A stretch of DNA of 42,559 nucleotides from Prevotella sp. (GCA_003447235.1 DLZV01000006.1:57047-99605); one strand, 5' to 3'. Shown: positions 15,504-25,380, counted from the stretch's first letter. The notes: generated from the letters alone by a model not told the origin. Translations and numbers: made by a program.

Positions 15504-15534
15504 CAAAGGTATGAAAAATCCGCCGTCGTGTCAA
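15504..15534 (-). promoter_or_regulatory. Promoter of the BadF-type kinase gene
   Basis: On the minus strand TACCTTTG (15511-15504) fits TAnnTTTG, and TTG (15534-15532, in CTTGACAC) lies 20 nt upstream. The ATG at 15481 is 22 nt downstream. Confidence 0.7.
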
Positions 15535-15554
15535 GTATTTCCAACAAAATTTAG

Positions 15555-15562
15555 TAATTTTG
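15555..15562 (+). promoter_or_regulatory. Promoter -7 element of the MscS gene
   Basis: TAATTTTG fits TAnnTTTG. The ATG at 15656 is 93 nt downstream. It is divergent from the kinase promoter, with 43 nt between the -7 elements. Confidence 0.65.
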
Positions 15563-15655
15563 CAGCATATATTGCGACTTGCCGTCCCTCTACCCGAATG
15601 GAGGAGCTGCCACGGTCTGTCGCTCAGTAAAGAAAAAGAGAATCGATTGGCAAAA

Positions 15656-18052
15656 ATGAAGTTTTTCCACACTTGTCTGCTGTTGGCTTTGCTCCTGCTC
15701 AACGCCCTCCCTTCCAAGGCCGTCCTGCAGGAAGACTCGCTCAAAAACTCACTCGCTGTTTTGCGCCATGAGTTGATCACGAGCCACTACCAGCTCAACG
15801 AGCAGACCACACGTGCCAAACAGTTGAATAGCCGCGTCACACAGCAGCTGAAAGATATCACACAGCGCTCCTCGCAGGTGTCGCTGATGCTCTATTCCCA
15901 AAACTCCGAGTATATCTTCGATGTCACCTACGCCTGCCACCAGGCTACCACGCTCTACAACGAGTTTGAGACCAAGACGCGCCCGTTCAGCATCCTCGTG
16001 GAGCGAAGCAAGCAGGACATTGCCCGCTATGACTCGCTCATCAACTCGCTGAGCACGATGTACACGGAGGGAATGACGGAGCGGGAGAAGATAGACCGCA
16101 ACGTCTGTCTGACGCTGGCGGTGAGCATACGCCGCATGCTGACGGAGAACAACCAGAACTTCCAGGACTACATCCAATACTACAACTACACGCGGAGGCA
16201 GTTGAAGGAACTCAACGATTATGCCCAAAAGCGCTACCAAGACATACAGGGCAGTTTGCTTCGCAACACGAACGAGAATTATTTCTCCATCCTTCTCCAT
16301 CCGCAATACTATATCTTGCGCATGGTGGTGGCCTACAAGGACAAATATGTGCCGGATAATAAGGTGAAGTCGCAGTGGGACGCCAGTTGGCTACTCCTCT
16401 TGCTGGCGATGGTAGCCTTCTATGGACTCTGTGCCGTGCTGGTCAACTTCCTCAGTATTCGCTTCCTCGCCACACGCCTCATCAAGAGCAACCGCTGGCA
16501 TATCGACGCCAAGGCCTTTCTGACCAAGCGCACTTGCATTATCATCAATGGCACGGTCATCACTTTTGGCCTGGCACTGTTGTTGATACGTTATATCTCG
16601 CCGTCCAACTTTGTCTATATGGCGACGGGCATCTTGCTGGAGTTTACCTGGCTGCTGGTGGTCATCTTCACCTCACTGATGCTCCGCGTGGATGGAGAAC
16701 TCATCCGCAACACTTATCGCAGCTACTACCCCATCATCTTTGTCGGTGCAGTCATCATCTCCTTCCGCATCATCTTGATCCCGGCTGTCTTTGTCAACAT
16801 TATGCTGCCGCCGCTCATGCTCATCGCCACCCTATGGCAGGGCCATATCATCAAGAAATACCGACTGCTGGTGATGCGCAACGACCTCTACCTTTGCTAC
16901 GCGACACTGACGGTCTTTATCGTGGCCACTGCCACTTCGTGGATGGGCTATACGATGCTTTCGGTGCAGATCATCATCTGGTGGATGATGCAGCTGGCGT
17001 GCATACTGACCATCGCCTGTGCTCACGACTACCTCAACAGCTACCGCGAGAAGCATAAGCTGGCGAGCAAGCCTATCAGCAAGACGTGGTTCTTTCGGCT
17101 GGTCTATTCCGTCGTCCTCCCGTCGTGCATGGTGTTGTCATTCCTTTTTGCCGTCTATTGGGCCACGGACGTCTTCAATCTCAGCGAACTGACGTGGAAC
17201 TTCTTCAGCACCGACCTCATCGATACGGAGAATATCAAGGTGAGCATCTTTGGCATAGCAGTGGTCGTGGCGATGTGGTTTGTCTTCAGCTATATCAACC
17301 TTACAAGCAAGGACTTGATCAACTTTGTCATGGAGCAGCGCGACCCGACTACGGCTGCCACTCGCTCGGTGATGTTTGTCAATGTCACGCAGACGGTGGT
17401 CTGGGGCACCTGGTTGCTGCTCTCTCTGGCGGTCTTCAAGGTGAACAACACCTGGCTGGTGGTAGTCTCGGGCGGTCTCTCCACGGGTATTGGATTCGCT
17501 ATGAAGGACATACTGGAGAATATCTACTATGGCATCTCGCTCATGGCGGGCCGCATCAAGATCGGAGACTATGTGGTCTGCGACGGCATCCGAGGCCGCG
17601 TGACAAGCATCAGTTATACTTCCACGATGCTGGAGGCTGTCGATGGATCGGTCATCGCTTTCCAAAATTCACAACTCTTCACCAAGAACTATAAGAATCT
17701 TACGAAAAACCATGGCTACGAGCTCGATACGCTGGAGGTCGGCGTGGCCTATGGCACCAATATCAAGGTGTGTTGCAGCTTGTTGACCGAGGCGGTGACG
17801 AAGCTCAAATGCATCTATCACAACCGTCCCGTGGCCGTCCGCCTGAAGAGTTTCGACGATAGTTGCGTGACGCTGAAGGTGCTCTTCTGGGTCAACGTCT
17901 TGGACCGCTACTCGGCAGAGGGCGAGATTATGGAGTGTATCTATGATACGTTGAACGAGCACAACATCGAGATACCGTTCCCGCAGCGTGAGATCACGCT
18001 GAAGAATGTCGCCGAGTTGAGGCAGGAATCCCCTACCCCGCCGGCTGAGTGA
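15656..18052 (+). CDS. Large MscS-family mechanosensitive channel
   Basis: A 798-residue inner-membrane protein. It has a signal peptide (about 1-22, ending LPSKA), then a Gln- and Lys-rich, probably coiled-coil periplasmic region to about residue 235. Roughly ten membrane segments follow from residue 242. The MscS pore helix and beta domain are visible near 600-680: GLSTGIGFAMKDILENIYYG, then RIKIGDYVVCDGIRGRV, matching the Gly/Ala-rich pore helix and the GDxV segment of MscS. The size places it with MscK/MscM-like relatives rather than the 286-residue MscS. It probably releases solutes on osmotic downshock. The ATG at 15656 starts the signal peptide. kdsA follows after 80 nt. Confidence 0.9.
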   Translation: MKFFHTCLLLALLLLNALPSKAVLQEDSLKNSLAVLRHELITSHYQLNEQTTRAKQLNSRVTQQLKDITQRSSQVSLMLYSQNSEYIFDVTYACHQATTLYNEFETKTRPFSILVERSKQDIARYDSLINSLSTMYTEGMTEREKIDRNVCLTLAVSIRRMLTENNQNFQDYIQYYNYTRRQLKELNDYAQKRYQDIQGSLLRNTNENYFSILLHPQYYILRMVVAYKDKYVPDNKVKSQWDASWLLLLLAMVAFYGLCAVLVNFLSIRFLATRLIKSNRWHIDAKAFLTKRTCIIINGTVITFGLALLLIRYISPSNFVYMATGILLEFTWLLVVIFTSLMLRVDGELIRNTYRSYYPIIFVGAVIISFRIILIPAVFVNIMLPPLMLIATLWQGHIIKKYRLLVMRNDLYLCYATLTVFIVATATSWMGYTMLSVQIIIWWMMQLACILTIACAHDYLNSYREKHKLASKPISKTWFFRLVYSVVLPSCMVLSFLFAVYWATDVFNLSELTWNFFSTDLIDTENIKVSIFGIAVVVAMWFVFSYINLTSKDLINFVMEQRDPTTAATRSVMFVNVTQTVVWGTWLLLSLAVFKVNNTWLVVVSGGLSTGIGFAMKDILENIYYGISLMAGRIKIGDYVVCDGIRGRVTSISYTSTMLEAVDGSVIAFQNSQLFTKNYKNLTKNHGYELDTLEVGVAYGTNIKVCCSLLTEAVTKLKCIYHNRPVAVRLKSFDDSCVTLKVLFWVNVLDRYSAEGEIMECIYDTLNEHNIEIPFPQREITLKNVAELRQESPTPPAE

Positions 18053-18132
18053 AGACGGAGACGAGTCTGGATGGAAAAGCATCGAGTCGAGGATGATTCC
18101 AAGACGAGATAGCATCAATACGATCGAAGAAA

Positions 18133-18915
18133 ATGGAAATCAAAACACATCGAAATATGGATAAACCTGTATTCATCGCAGGCCCCTGCGTCATAGAATC
18201 AGCCGAACTCCTGGACACTGTGGCCCAGGAGTTGGTGCGCATCAACCAAAAGTATGGCATTGATATCATCTTCAAGGCCTCTTTCGACAAGGCTAACCGT
18301 ACCAGCCTCAAGTCCTTCCGCGGACCTGGACTGGAGAAAGGACTGGAGATGCTCGCGGATATCAAGTTGCGCTACGGACTGCGCATCCTCACCGACATCC
18401 ACGAGGCTTGGCAGGCTGATCCTGTGGGCAAGGTGGCCGACGTGATTCAGATCCCGGCTTTTCTGTGCCGACAGACCGACCTGCTGGTGGCTGCGGCACG
18501 GACGGGCAAGGTGGTCAATATCAAGAAGGCACAGTTTCTCTCTGGCCGCGACATGCGCTATCCGCTCCAGAAGTGCGTCGAGAGTGGAGCTACGGAGGTG
18601 TGGCTTACCGAGCGTGGAAGTTGCTTCGGCTACAACAACCTCGTCGTAGATTTCCGCAATATCCCCGATATGCTCGAACTGTGTCCCACGGTAGTCATGG
18701 ACTGCACCCACAGCGTGCAGCGTCCGAGTGCGGGAGATGGCAAGACTACGGGCGACCGCCGCTTTGTTCCGGCTATGGCTATGGCGGCCAAGGCCTTTGG
18801 TGCGACGGGTTATTTCTTTGAGGTCCATCCCGACCCGGACCGTGGCAAGTCGGACGCTGCCAATATGCTGGAGCTCGATAAACTCGATGAACTGATCGGA
18901 AAACTATTGGCGTAA
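18133..18915 (+). CDS. kdsA: 3-deoxy-8-phosphooctulonate synthase (Kdo-8-P synthase)
   Basis: Condenses arabinose 5-phosphate with phosphoenolpyruvate to Kdo 8-phosphate for lipopolysaccharide inner core. The 260-residue TIM barrel has FIAGPCVIES at residues 14-23. Cys 19 stands where metal-dependent (Aquifex-type) enzymes have their metal Cys and where the E. coli enzyme has Asn, so this is predicted to be the metal-dependent class. Other conserved parts are KASFDKANRTS, the MDCTHSVQRP segment and FFEVHPDPD. The ATG at 18133 follows a weak GAAGAAA; an alternative ATG at 18157 would trim eight residues. kdsD follows 28 nt downstream, making a functional pair. Confidence 0.96.
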   Translation: MEIKTHRNMDKPVFIAGPCVIESAELLDTVAQELVRINQKYGIDIIFKASFDKANRTSLKSFRGPGLEKGLEMLADIKLRYGLRILTDIHEAWQADPVGKVADVIQIPAFLCRQTDLLVAAARTGKVVNIKKAQFLSGRDMRYPLQKCVESGATEVWLTERGSCFGYNNLVVDFRNIPDMLELCPTVVMDCTHSVQRPSAGDGKTTGDRRFVPAMAMAAKAFGATGYFFEVHPDPDRGKSDAANMLELDKLDELIGKLLA

Positions 18916-18943
18916 GCCTATATACCTTATTATATATAATATA

Positions 18944-19927
18944 ATGGAAACAAATAATACGCAGGCGGAGGAGAGACTTCGGAATGTCCGCCAATATGCT
19001 GTGCAGTGTATCAAGGATGAGTGTGACGCGACGTTGAAGCTCATCGACCAGTTGGACGACAACTTCGACCGTGCCGTGTCGATGATGTACCATTGCAAGG
19101 GTAAGATCATTGTGACGGGTGTAGGCAAGAGTGGAAACATTGGCGCCAAGATCGCCGCTACGCTCTCCTCTACGGGCACGCCGGCCTTCTTTATCAATCC
19201 GCTCGACGTCTATCATGGCGACCTTGGCGTGATGACCAAGGATGATGTGGTGCTCGCTTTGTCCAACTCGGGACAGACTGACGAGTTGCTGCGCTTCATC
19301 CCCATGGTGCTCCACATGAACGTGCCTATCATCGGCATGAGTGGCAATCCACAGTCTCTGTTGGCGAAGTATGCTACGGCCCACCTGCTGGTGAAGGTCG
19401 AGAAGGAGGCTTGCCCGCTCAACCTGGCGCCGACCAGTTCCACAACCGCTGCCCTCGTCATGGGCGACGCGCTTGCCATCGCATTGATGGAGGTCCGCGA
19501 CTTCAAGCCCAAGGATTTTGCACAGTTCCATCCGGGTGGTGAATTGGGTAAGCGACTCCTCACCACCGCGCAGGACGTGATGCGGAGCGACGACCTGCCT
19601 ATCATCCCGAAGGAAATGCACCTCGGCGAGGCTATCATCCACGTGAGCAAGGGCAAACTCGGACTGGGTGTGGCTCTGGAGGACGGCAAGGTCATTGGAC
19701 TGATCACCGACGGCGACATTCGTCGTGCCATGGAGCGCTGGCAGGCAAAGTTCTTCGACCATACCGTCAGCGACATCATGACGAGAACTCCTAAGACGGT
19801 AGCTCCCGAGACGAAGATCGCCGACGTGCAGCGCAAGATGAACCAGTACAAGATACACACCGTCCTCGTGACCGACTCTGAAAATCGTCTCCTGGGTGTG
19901 GTGGATCACTACAGTTGCATGTTCTAA
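18944..19927 (+). CDS. kdsD: Arabinose-5-phosphate isomerase
   Basis: Interconverts ribulose 5-phosphate and arabinose 5-phosphate, the substrate of the adjacent kdsA product. The 327-residue protein has an N-terminal SIS domain (about 35-180; signatures VTGVGKSGNIGAKIAATL, HGDLG, ALSNSGQTDE and the later PTSSTTAAL) and two C-terminal CBS domains (about 210-327; GLITDGDIRRAM is visible in the first). This is the KpsF/GutQ/KdsD arrangement at normal length. It lies 28 nt after kdsA in the same direction and is probably in the same transcript, so both steps of Kdo-8-P formation are co-expressed. Confidence 0.95.
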   Translation: METNNTQAEERLRNVRQYAVQCIKDECDATLKLIDQLDDNFDRAVSMMYHCKGKIIVTGVGKSGNIGAKIAATLSSTGTPAFFINPLDVYHGDLGVMTKDDVVLALSNSGQTDELLRFIPMVLHMNVPIIGMSGNPQSLLAKYATAHLLVKVEKEACPLNLAPTSSTTAALVMGDALAIALMEVRDFKPKDFAQFHPGGELGKRLLTTAQDVMRSDDLPIIPKEMHLGEAIIHVSKGKLGLGVALEDGKVIGLITDGDIRRAMERWQAKFFDHTVSDIMTRTPKTVAPETKIADVQRKMNQYKIHTVLVTDSENRLLGVVDHYSCMF

Positions 19928-19963
19928 CCCTCTCTATCGCGCATTTATATCCCACCTATCCCG

Positions 19964-21235
19964 TTGATATTGAATAGAAAAATAGTCATATTGATCTCGC
20001 TGCTCTTTGTGTCCGCTCTCGGGCGGGCACAGAGGGCAGATAGCTTGATGGTGGAGCAACTGCGGAGCAAAGGGGTGACATTTTCCCACAACAACTCCGT
20101 CACCTTGCTCATGACTGGACAAGAGAAGTTTGACGATCTCTTCAAGGCGGTCGAACAAGCCCGGTCGAGCATCCATCTTGAGTATTTCAACTTCCGCAAC
20201 GACTCCATCAATCGCGAGTTGATGACGCGTCTTGTGCGCAAAGCCGCGGAGGGCGTAGAGGTCAGAGCTATTTTCGATGGTTTTGGCAACTCCAGCAACA
20301 ACCAGCCGATGCGCAAGTCGGACATCCGTCTCATCCGATCCAAAGGGGTGGAGATCTATGAGTTTAAGCCCTTGGCTTTCCCATGGATCCATGATTTCTT
20401 CAACCGCGACCACCGAAAGATCGTCGTCATCGACGGCAAGGTGGCCTATACGGGGGGAATGAATGTTGCCGACTATTATATCAAAGGAACGAAGCAGGTG
20501 GGCAGCTGGCACGATATGCATTGCCGTATCGAGGGCGATGAGGTCAATACGCTGCAGAAGATCTTCCTCAGAATGTGGAAACTGGTCTCGGGAGAGGACG
20601 TTCATGGTGCAAAATATTACCGGGGAATCTCCAATGCCGACTACATGGAAGGTCTCAAGCCTGACACTACGCCGACTTGTGGCCAACAGATGGTGGGCAT
20701 CATCAACCGTGAGCCTCATGTGACGAAGGACATCATCCGCTTCTTCTACCTCAATGCTATCAACAACGCGAAGGAAAGCATCAAGCTTATCAATCCCTAC
20801 TTCACGCTTAACCGTAAGCTGAAGCGTGCCTTGGCCAAAGCTGTCAAGCGGGGGGTGAAGGTGGAAATCATGCTGAGCGTGCGGAGCGACATTCCCATCA
20901 CACCCGACGTGGGTTTCTACAACGCTCATCAGTTGATGAAGAAAGGTTGCGACATCTGGCTCTACAAGCCGGGGTTCCATCATACGAAGATCATCATGGT
21001 CGATGGACAGTTTTGTACCGTCGGCTCTGCCAACCTCAATGCTCGCTCGTTGCGTTGGGACCGCGAGGAAAATGCCGTTATCATCGACCCGCACGTCACA
21101 CGGCAGTTGAACCAACTGTTTGAGCAGCAGAAGCAGGATTCTTTCCTCCTCACGGAGGAGAAATGGGACCAATGGCGCACGCCATGGAAGAAGTTTGTCG
21201 GTTGGGCAGGCCATCTATTGGCACCTTTCCTGTAA
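19964..21235 (+). CDS. Phospholipase D family protein, cardiolipin synthase-like
   Basis: A 423-residue protein with two HKD motifs: H150-x-K152-x4-D157 in RDHRKIVVID, and H340-x-K342-x4-D347 in HHTKIIMVD, each followed by the Gly/Ser-rich segments TGGMN and GSANLN. This is the active-site pair of cardiolipin synthases, which join two phosphatidylglycerols or use phosphatidylethanolamine. The N terminus (NRKIVILISLLFVSALGRAQ) is a signal peptide or anchor instead of the two helices of ClsA. It exists only if translation starts at TTG (19964, or 19970); the first in-frame ATG would remove it. kdsD ends 36 nt upstream. It may instead be a secreted phospholipase. Confidence 0.83.
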   Translation: MILNRKIVILISLLFVSALGRAQRADSLMVEQLRSKGVTFSHNNSVTLLMTGQEKFDDLFKAVEQARSSIHLEYFNFRNDSINRELMTRLVRKAAEGVEVRAIFDGFGNSSNNQPMRKSDIRLIRSKGVEIYEFKPLAFPWIHDFFNRDHRKIVVIDGKVAYTGGMNVADYYIKGTKQVGSWHDMHCRIEGDEVNTLQKIFLRMWKLVSGEDVHGAKYYRGISNADYMEGLKPDTTPTCGQQMVGIINREPHVTKDIIRFFYLNAINNAKESIKLINPYFTLNRKLKRALAKAVKRGVKVEIMLSVRSDIPITPDVGFYNAHQLMKKGCDIWLYKPGFHHTKIIMVDGQFCTVGSANLNARSLRWDREENAVIIDPHVTRQLNQLFEQQKQDSFLLTEEKWDQWRTPWKKFVGWAGHLLAPFL

Positions 21236-21275
21236 TTTTTTTCCCTCGTTATGACGACTTTTCATTCCTTTTTGC

Positions 21276-21283
21276 TAACTTTG
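21276..21283 (+). promoter_or_regulatory. Promoter -7 element of the DUF2723 gene
   Basis: TAACTTTG fits TAnnTTTG and lies 84 nt ahead of the ATG at 21368. It probably also serves the deacetylase and YycJ-like genes downstream. Confidence 0.65.
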
Positions 21284-21367
21284 CAACTTAATTGGGTAAA
21301 TTCAATCATCATGGCCGCGGCGACAGGTTTCGCCGATTGGTCACTAAATGTATAATCAACAACGCTC

Positions 21368-24300
21368 ATGAAACAGTTTAAGCTGGTGGACATCGTTCTC
21401 GGATGGGTCGTTTTTGCGATCGCCGCGTTCGTCTATTGCTCCACCATTGAGCCGACAGCCAGCTTCTGGGACTGTCCAGAGTTTATCACTACGGGCTACA
21501 AGCTCGAAATCGGCCACCCACCTGGGGCACCATTCTTTGCCCTCACGGCCAATCTTTTCAGCCAGTTTGCCAGCGATGTGACGCAGGTGGCGCGTATGGT
21601 CAACATTATGAGTGCGCTCCTCTCCGCGGTTTGTATCATGTTCCTCTTCTGGACCATCTCGCATCTGGTGCGCCGCCTCATCGTCAAGGACGGCACTATG
21701 CCCTCTCTCTCCGAGGCCATCGCCATAGAGGGCTCAGCCTTGGTGGGCGCTTTGGTTTACACATTCTCCGACACATTCTGGTTCTCCGCTGTCGAGGGTG
21801 AGGTCTATGCCTACTCCTCGGCCTTCACAGCCATCGTGTTCTGGCTGATCCTGAAGTGGGAAAACTGTGCAGACCAGCCTCATAGCGACCGTTGGTTGGT
21901 GCTCATCTTCTATATGACCGGCCTTTCCATTGGTGTCCACTTGCTCAACTTGTTGTGCATTCCCGCCATCGTGCTGGTATATTATTACCGCAAGGTGCCC
22001 AACGCCAATGCCAAGGGGTCGCTTCTCGCTCTCCTGCTTTCCGTCGTTATCGTCGGAGCTGTACTCTACGGTGTTGTCCCTGGTATCATCACCGTGGGTG
22101 GCTGGTTTGAGCTCTTCTTCGTCAATACGCTGGGAATGCCGTTCAACACGGGTGTCATAGTCTATATCATCCTCCTCGTTGCCTCCTTCGTATGGGCGCT
22201 CTGGGAGACTTATCAGAGTAGCCACACCAAGCGCGAGAACATCGCCTTCCTGACCGCCTTCGCCCTTCTGGGTGTGCCCTTCGTCGGCTACGGTTGGTCA
22301 GCCTTCTTCACGGGTGTGGTCATCTTGGCCGTGCTGTTCTTCGTCCTCAATATGAAGAAGGGTAAGGGCAAGTCCAGTGTCACCTTGATACCGACACGCC
22401 TCAAGAACACGGCGCTGCTCTGTATGCTGATGCTTCTGATTGGCTTCTCCAGCTACGCATTGATTGTGATTCGCTCCACAGCCAATCCCCCGATGGACCA
22501 AAACTCCCCAGAGGATATCTTCACTTTGGGCAACTATCTCAGCCGTCAGCAGTACGGCCAGTACCCGCTCTTCTACGGCCAGGCCTATACTTCTGAGCCT
22601 GCTATTGCTGAGGATGGCATGCACTATGAGTTCAAGCAGGGTGCACCCATCTATGAGCCGAAGGAGAAGGAGAGTGCTGACGAGAAGGATAGCTACTACT
22701 TGGTGCGCCGTCAGGCCACGCAGGTGTTCCAGCAGAACATGTTCTTCCCCCGAATGTGGGACGAGGGACACGCCGATATGTATGAGTCGTGGATGGGAGG
22801 CATACAGGGTCGCTCCGTCGATGGCGTCAAGATGCCGACTCAGTGGGAGAACATCAAATTCTTCCTCTCCTATCAGTGCAACTTCATGTACTGGCGCTAC
22901 TTCATGTGGAACTTCGCAGGACGTCAGAATGATATCCAGGGACACAACGAACGCGAGCATGGCAACTGGCTCACGGGCTTCAATTGGTTCGACAACAACG
23001 TCCTCGGTCTGGGCGACCAGAATCTCATGCCCGACTCGCTCAAGGAAAATAAGGGCCACAATGTCTTCTACTGTATGCCTTTGCTGCTTGGTCTTCTGGG
23101 CCTCTTCTGGCAGGCCTTCCGTGGCAAGCGAGGTATCCAGCAGTTCTGGACGGTCTTCTTCCTGTTCTTCATGACGGGATTGGCCATCGTCATCTACCTC
23201 AACCAGACGCCGGGACAACCTCGTGAGCGCGACTATGCCTACGCGGGATCCTTCTATGCCTATGCTATCTGGTGTGGTATGGGTGTAGCCGCCATGTACG
23301 AATGGCTCAAAAAACTGCGTCTCAGTCCGGTCGGCGCTGCCGCCTTGGTCTCGGCCGTAGGTTTGGTGGTCCCCATCCAGATGGCTTCGCAGACTTGGGA
23401 TGACCACGATCGATCAGGTCGCTACACTTGCCGCGACTTTGGACAGAACTATCTGATGACGCTGCAGGACAAGGGCAACCCGGTGATCTTCACCAACGGT
23501 GACAACGATACCTTCCCGCTCTGGTACAACCAGGAGGTGGAGGGCATACGTACCGACGCGCGCGTCTGCAACCTCAGCTACCTTTCCACCGACTGGTACA
23601 TCGACCAGATGACGCGCCCAGCCTACTCGTCGCCCGCGCTGCCTATCTCTTGGCCGCGTATCGACTATGTCAGCGGCACCAACGAATATATTCGTATCAA
23701 CCCCGACTTCAAGTCGCAGGTGCTTGATTACTATAAAACTCATCCCGAGGAGGCACGCGCACAGTATGGTGACGACCCGTTTGAGTTGAAGAACATCATG
23801 AAGTACTGGGTACGCTCTCGTGACGAGCAGGCCCATGTCATACCGACCGATACGGTCTATGTCACCATTGACAAGCAGGCCGTTCGCCGATCGGGTATGA
23901 TCCTCCCTGGCGACAGCATCCCCGACAGGATGGCTATTTCCCTTGCCGGCAAGACCGGACTCACCAAGAGCGACTTGATGATGCTCGAGCTGATTGCCAA
24001 CTGCAACTGGACGCGACCGCTCTATGTGGCCACGACCGTGGGCAAGGAGAACTTCATGAACCTCAGCGATAACTTCGTACAGGAGGGATTGGCCTATCGT
24101 ATTACGCCGTTCAACACCCAGCGTGAGTCCAATATCAGCTACGACCACATCCTCTTCGACAAAGAGAAGATGTATCATAACATCATGACACGCTTCAAGT
24201 GGGGCAATGTCAGCATGAAGGGGTTCTATATGGACGAGACCGTGGAGCGTATGTGCTACACCCATCGCCGAATGCTTGCCGAGCTGGCACTCCAGTTTAT

Positions 24301-24682
24301 CCAGGACGGCGACAAGGTGAAGGCTCTCAACCTCCTCCGCAAAGCCGACAAGGAGTTGCCTGACTACAATCTGAAGCCCTACTACCTCGGTGGCAGCGGC
24401 CAGATGGCACAAGCTTACCTTATGCTTGGACAGAAGAAGGATGGCGAGCGCCTCCTCGATGCGATGTGGAAGGACAATGCCCAGTATGTACGCTACTATG
24501 TATCGCTCAACTCCAAGGGCTTCAATATGTCTCGTCAGAGCTGCTACACCAACATTCAGATTCTGATGTCGCTCATGCAGATGGCCGAGCACTACGACAA
24601 GGCATGGGGCCAGAAGCACATGAACGAACTCAACTCGCTCATCCAGAGTTATCAGCTGCGTGGAGGCAGCTTTGGTAACTAA
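21368..24682 (+). CDS. DUF2723/TMEM260-family membrane protein, probable GT-C glycosyltransferase
   Basis: A 1104-residue protein. The N-terminal half has about a dozen membrane segments. It opens with the family hallmark ASFWDCPEFITTGYKLEIG followed by HPPGAPFF, whose acidic residues sit in the first outer loop, where GT-C enzymes hold catalytic Asp/Glu. The C-terminal part (about 680-1104) is soluble and ends in helical, TPR-like repeats (KVKALNLLRKADKELP, then AQAYLMLGQKKDGERLLD). The human relative TMEM260 is a protein O-mannosyltransferase, and Bacteroidota have general protein O-glycosylation, so a role in that is plausible but inferred. Its stop overlaps the next gene by one base (TAATG). 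Confidence 0.85.
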   Translation: MKQFKLVDIVLGWVVFAIAAFVYCSTIEPTASFWDCPEFITTGYKLEIGHPPGAPFFALTANLFSQFASDVTQVARMVNIMSALLSAVCIMFLFWTISHLVRRLIVKDGTMPSLSEAIAIEGSALVGALVYTFSDTFWFSAVEGEVYAYSSAFTAIVFWLILKWENCADQPHSDRWLVLIFYMTGLSIGVHLLNLLCIPAIVLVYYYRKVPNANAKGSLLALLLSVVIVGAVLYGVVPGIITVGGWFELFFVNTLGMPFNTGVIVYIILLVASFVWALWETYQSSHTKRENIAFLTAFALLGVPFVGYGWSAFFTGVVILAVLFFVLNMKKGKGKSSVTLIPTRLKNTALLCMLMLLIGFSSYALIVIRSTANPPMDQNSPEDIFTLGNYLSRQQYGQYPLFYGQAYTSEPAIAEDGMHYEFKQGAPIYEPKEKESADEKDSYYLVRRQATQVFQQNMFFPRMWDEGHADMYESWMGGIQGRSVDGVKMPTQWENIKFFLSYQCNFMYWRYFMWNFAGRQNDIQGHNEREHGNWLTGFNWFDNNVLGLGDQNLMPDSLKENKGHNVFYCMPLLLGLLGLFWQAFRGKRGIQQFWTVFFLFFMTGLAIVIYLNQTPGQPRERDYAYAGSFYAYAIWCGMGVAAMYEWLKKLRLSPVGAAALVSAVGLVVPIQMASQTWDDHDRSGRYTCRDFGQNYLMTLQDKGNPVIFTNGDNDTFPLWYNQEVEGIRTDARVCNLSYLSTDWYIDQMTRPAYSSPALPISWPRIDYVSGTNEYIRINPDFKSQVLDYYKTHPEEARAQYGDDPFELKNIMKYWVRSRDEQAHVIPTDTVYVTIDKQAVRRSGMILPGDSIPDRMAISLAGKTGLTKSDLMMLELIANCNWTRPLYVATTVGKENFMNLSDNFVQEGLAYRITPFNTQRESNISYDHILFDKEKMYHNIMTRFKWGNVSMKGFYMDETVERMCYTHRRMLAELALQFIQDGDKVKALNLLRKADKELPDYNLKPYYLGGSGQMAQAYLMLGQKKDGERLLDAMWKDNAQYVRYYVSLNSKGFNMSRQSCYTNIQILMSLMQMAEHYDKAWGQKHMNELNSLIQSYQLRGGSFGN

Positions 24683-25317
24683 TGCTGATAGAGCAACCTG
24701 CACGGTTCCTCCGTTTACTCTATCCCCACGCCCTGTGGCGGATGAGTGCGGAGGAACGTGCTGTTTATCTCACTTTCGACGATGGTCCCATCCCCGAGGC
24801 AACGCCTTTCATCCTCGATACGCTCGACGCGTTTGATGCCAAGGCCACTTTCTTTATGGTGGGTGACAACGTGAGAAAGTACCCGGCATTGTTTGACGAA
24901 GTCGTTAGCAGAGGCCATCAAGTGGGCAATCACACGTTTCACCATCTTGGCTCTTTCAAGCATTGGACGCTCACCTATGCCGTCGATGTCACGAAAGCAC
25001 AGGCATTGATACCTTCGCCCTACTTCCGTCCGCCTCACGGTTGGCTCCGCCACTCGGTCTATTGGTGGGTGAAGCACCACTATCGTGTGGTGATGTGGGA
25101 CCTTGTGACCCGCGACTACTCCAAATGGCTCAATGGTGACGACGTATATAATAATGTGAAGCGATATGCCCGCAACGGTTCTATCATCACATTTCATGAT
25201 TCTCTGAAGAGTATCGACAAACTCAAGACCGCCTTTCCTCGTTCCTTACAGTGGCTAAAGGATCAGGGTTATGAGTTTAAGCGTTTGCCCGACAATCCCG
25301 ACGAGACCCGCTTTTAG
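24682..25317 (+). CDS. Polysaccharide deacetylase (NodB domain)
   Basis: A 211-residue carbohydrate esterase family 4 protein. Motif 1 is TFDDGP with D33 and D34, motif 2 is HTFHH with metal ligands H84 and H88, motif 3 is FRPPHG, and the later ITFHDS gives the C-terminal His. All parts for metal-dependent N-deacetylation of a GlcNAc or MurNAc polymer are present. No signal peptide is evident: the N terminus MLIEQPARFLRLLYPHALW is only mildly hydrophobic, so location is uncertain. Its ATG overlaps the DUF2723 stop codon, implying translational coupling and a shared envelope-glycan role. Confidence 0.9.
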   Translation: MLIEQPARFLRLLYPHALWRMSAEERAVYLTFDDGPIPEATPFILDTLDAFDAKATFFMVGDNVRKYPALFDEVVSRGHQVGNHTFHHLGSFKHWTLTYAVDVTKAQALIPSPYFRPPHGWLRHSVYWWVKHHYRVVMWDLVTRDYSKWLNGDDVYNNVKRYARNGSIITFHDSLKSIDKLKTAFPRSLQWLKDQGYEFKRLPDNPDETRF

Positions 25318-25380
25318 TGCGTCAAGCCGTAGGCTTATCCGCGATTTATCTTCTACTTTCCTTATAAAATCAAACATAAA

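Noticed and set aside
18779..19909. 376-codon frame opposite kdsD
   Set aside because: Shadow of kdsD, which has full SIS and CBS motifs.
19934..21214. 426-codon frame opposite the PLD-family gene
   Set aside because: Shadow; the plus-strand gene has both HKD motifs.
23414..24703. 429-codon frame opposite the 3' part of the DUF2723 gene
   Set aside because: Shadow; no motif and no promoter.
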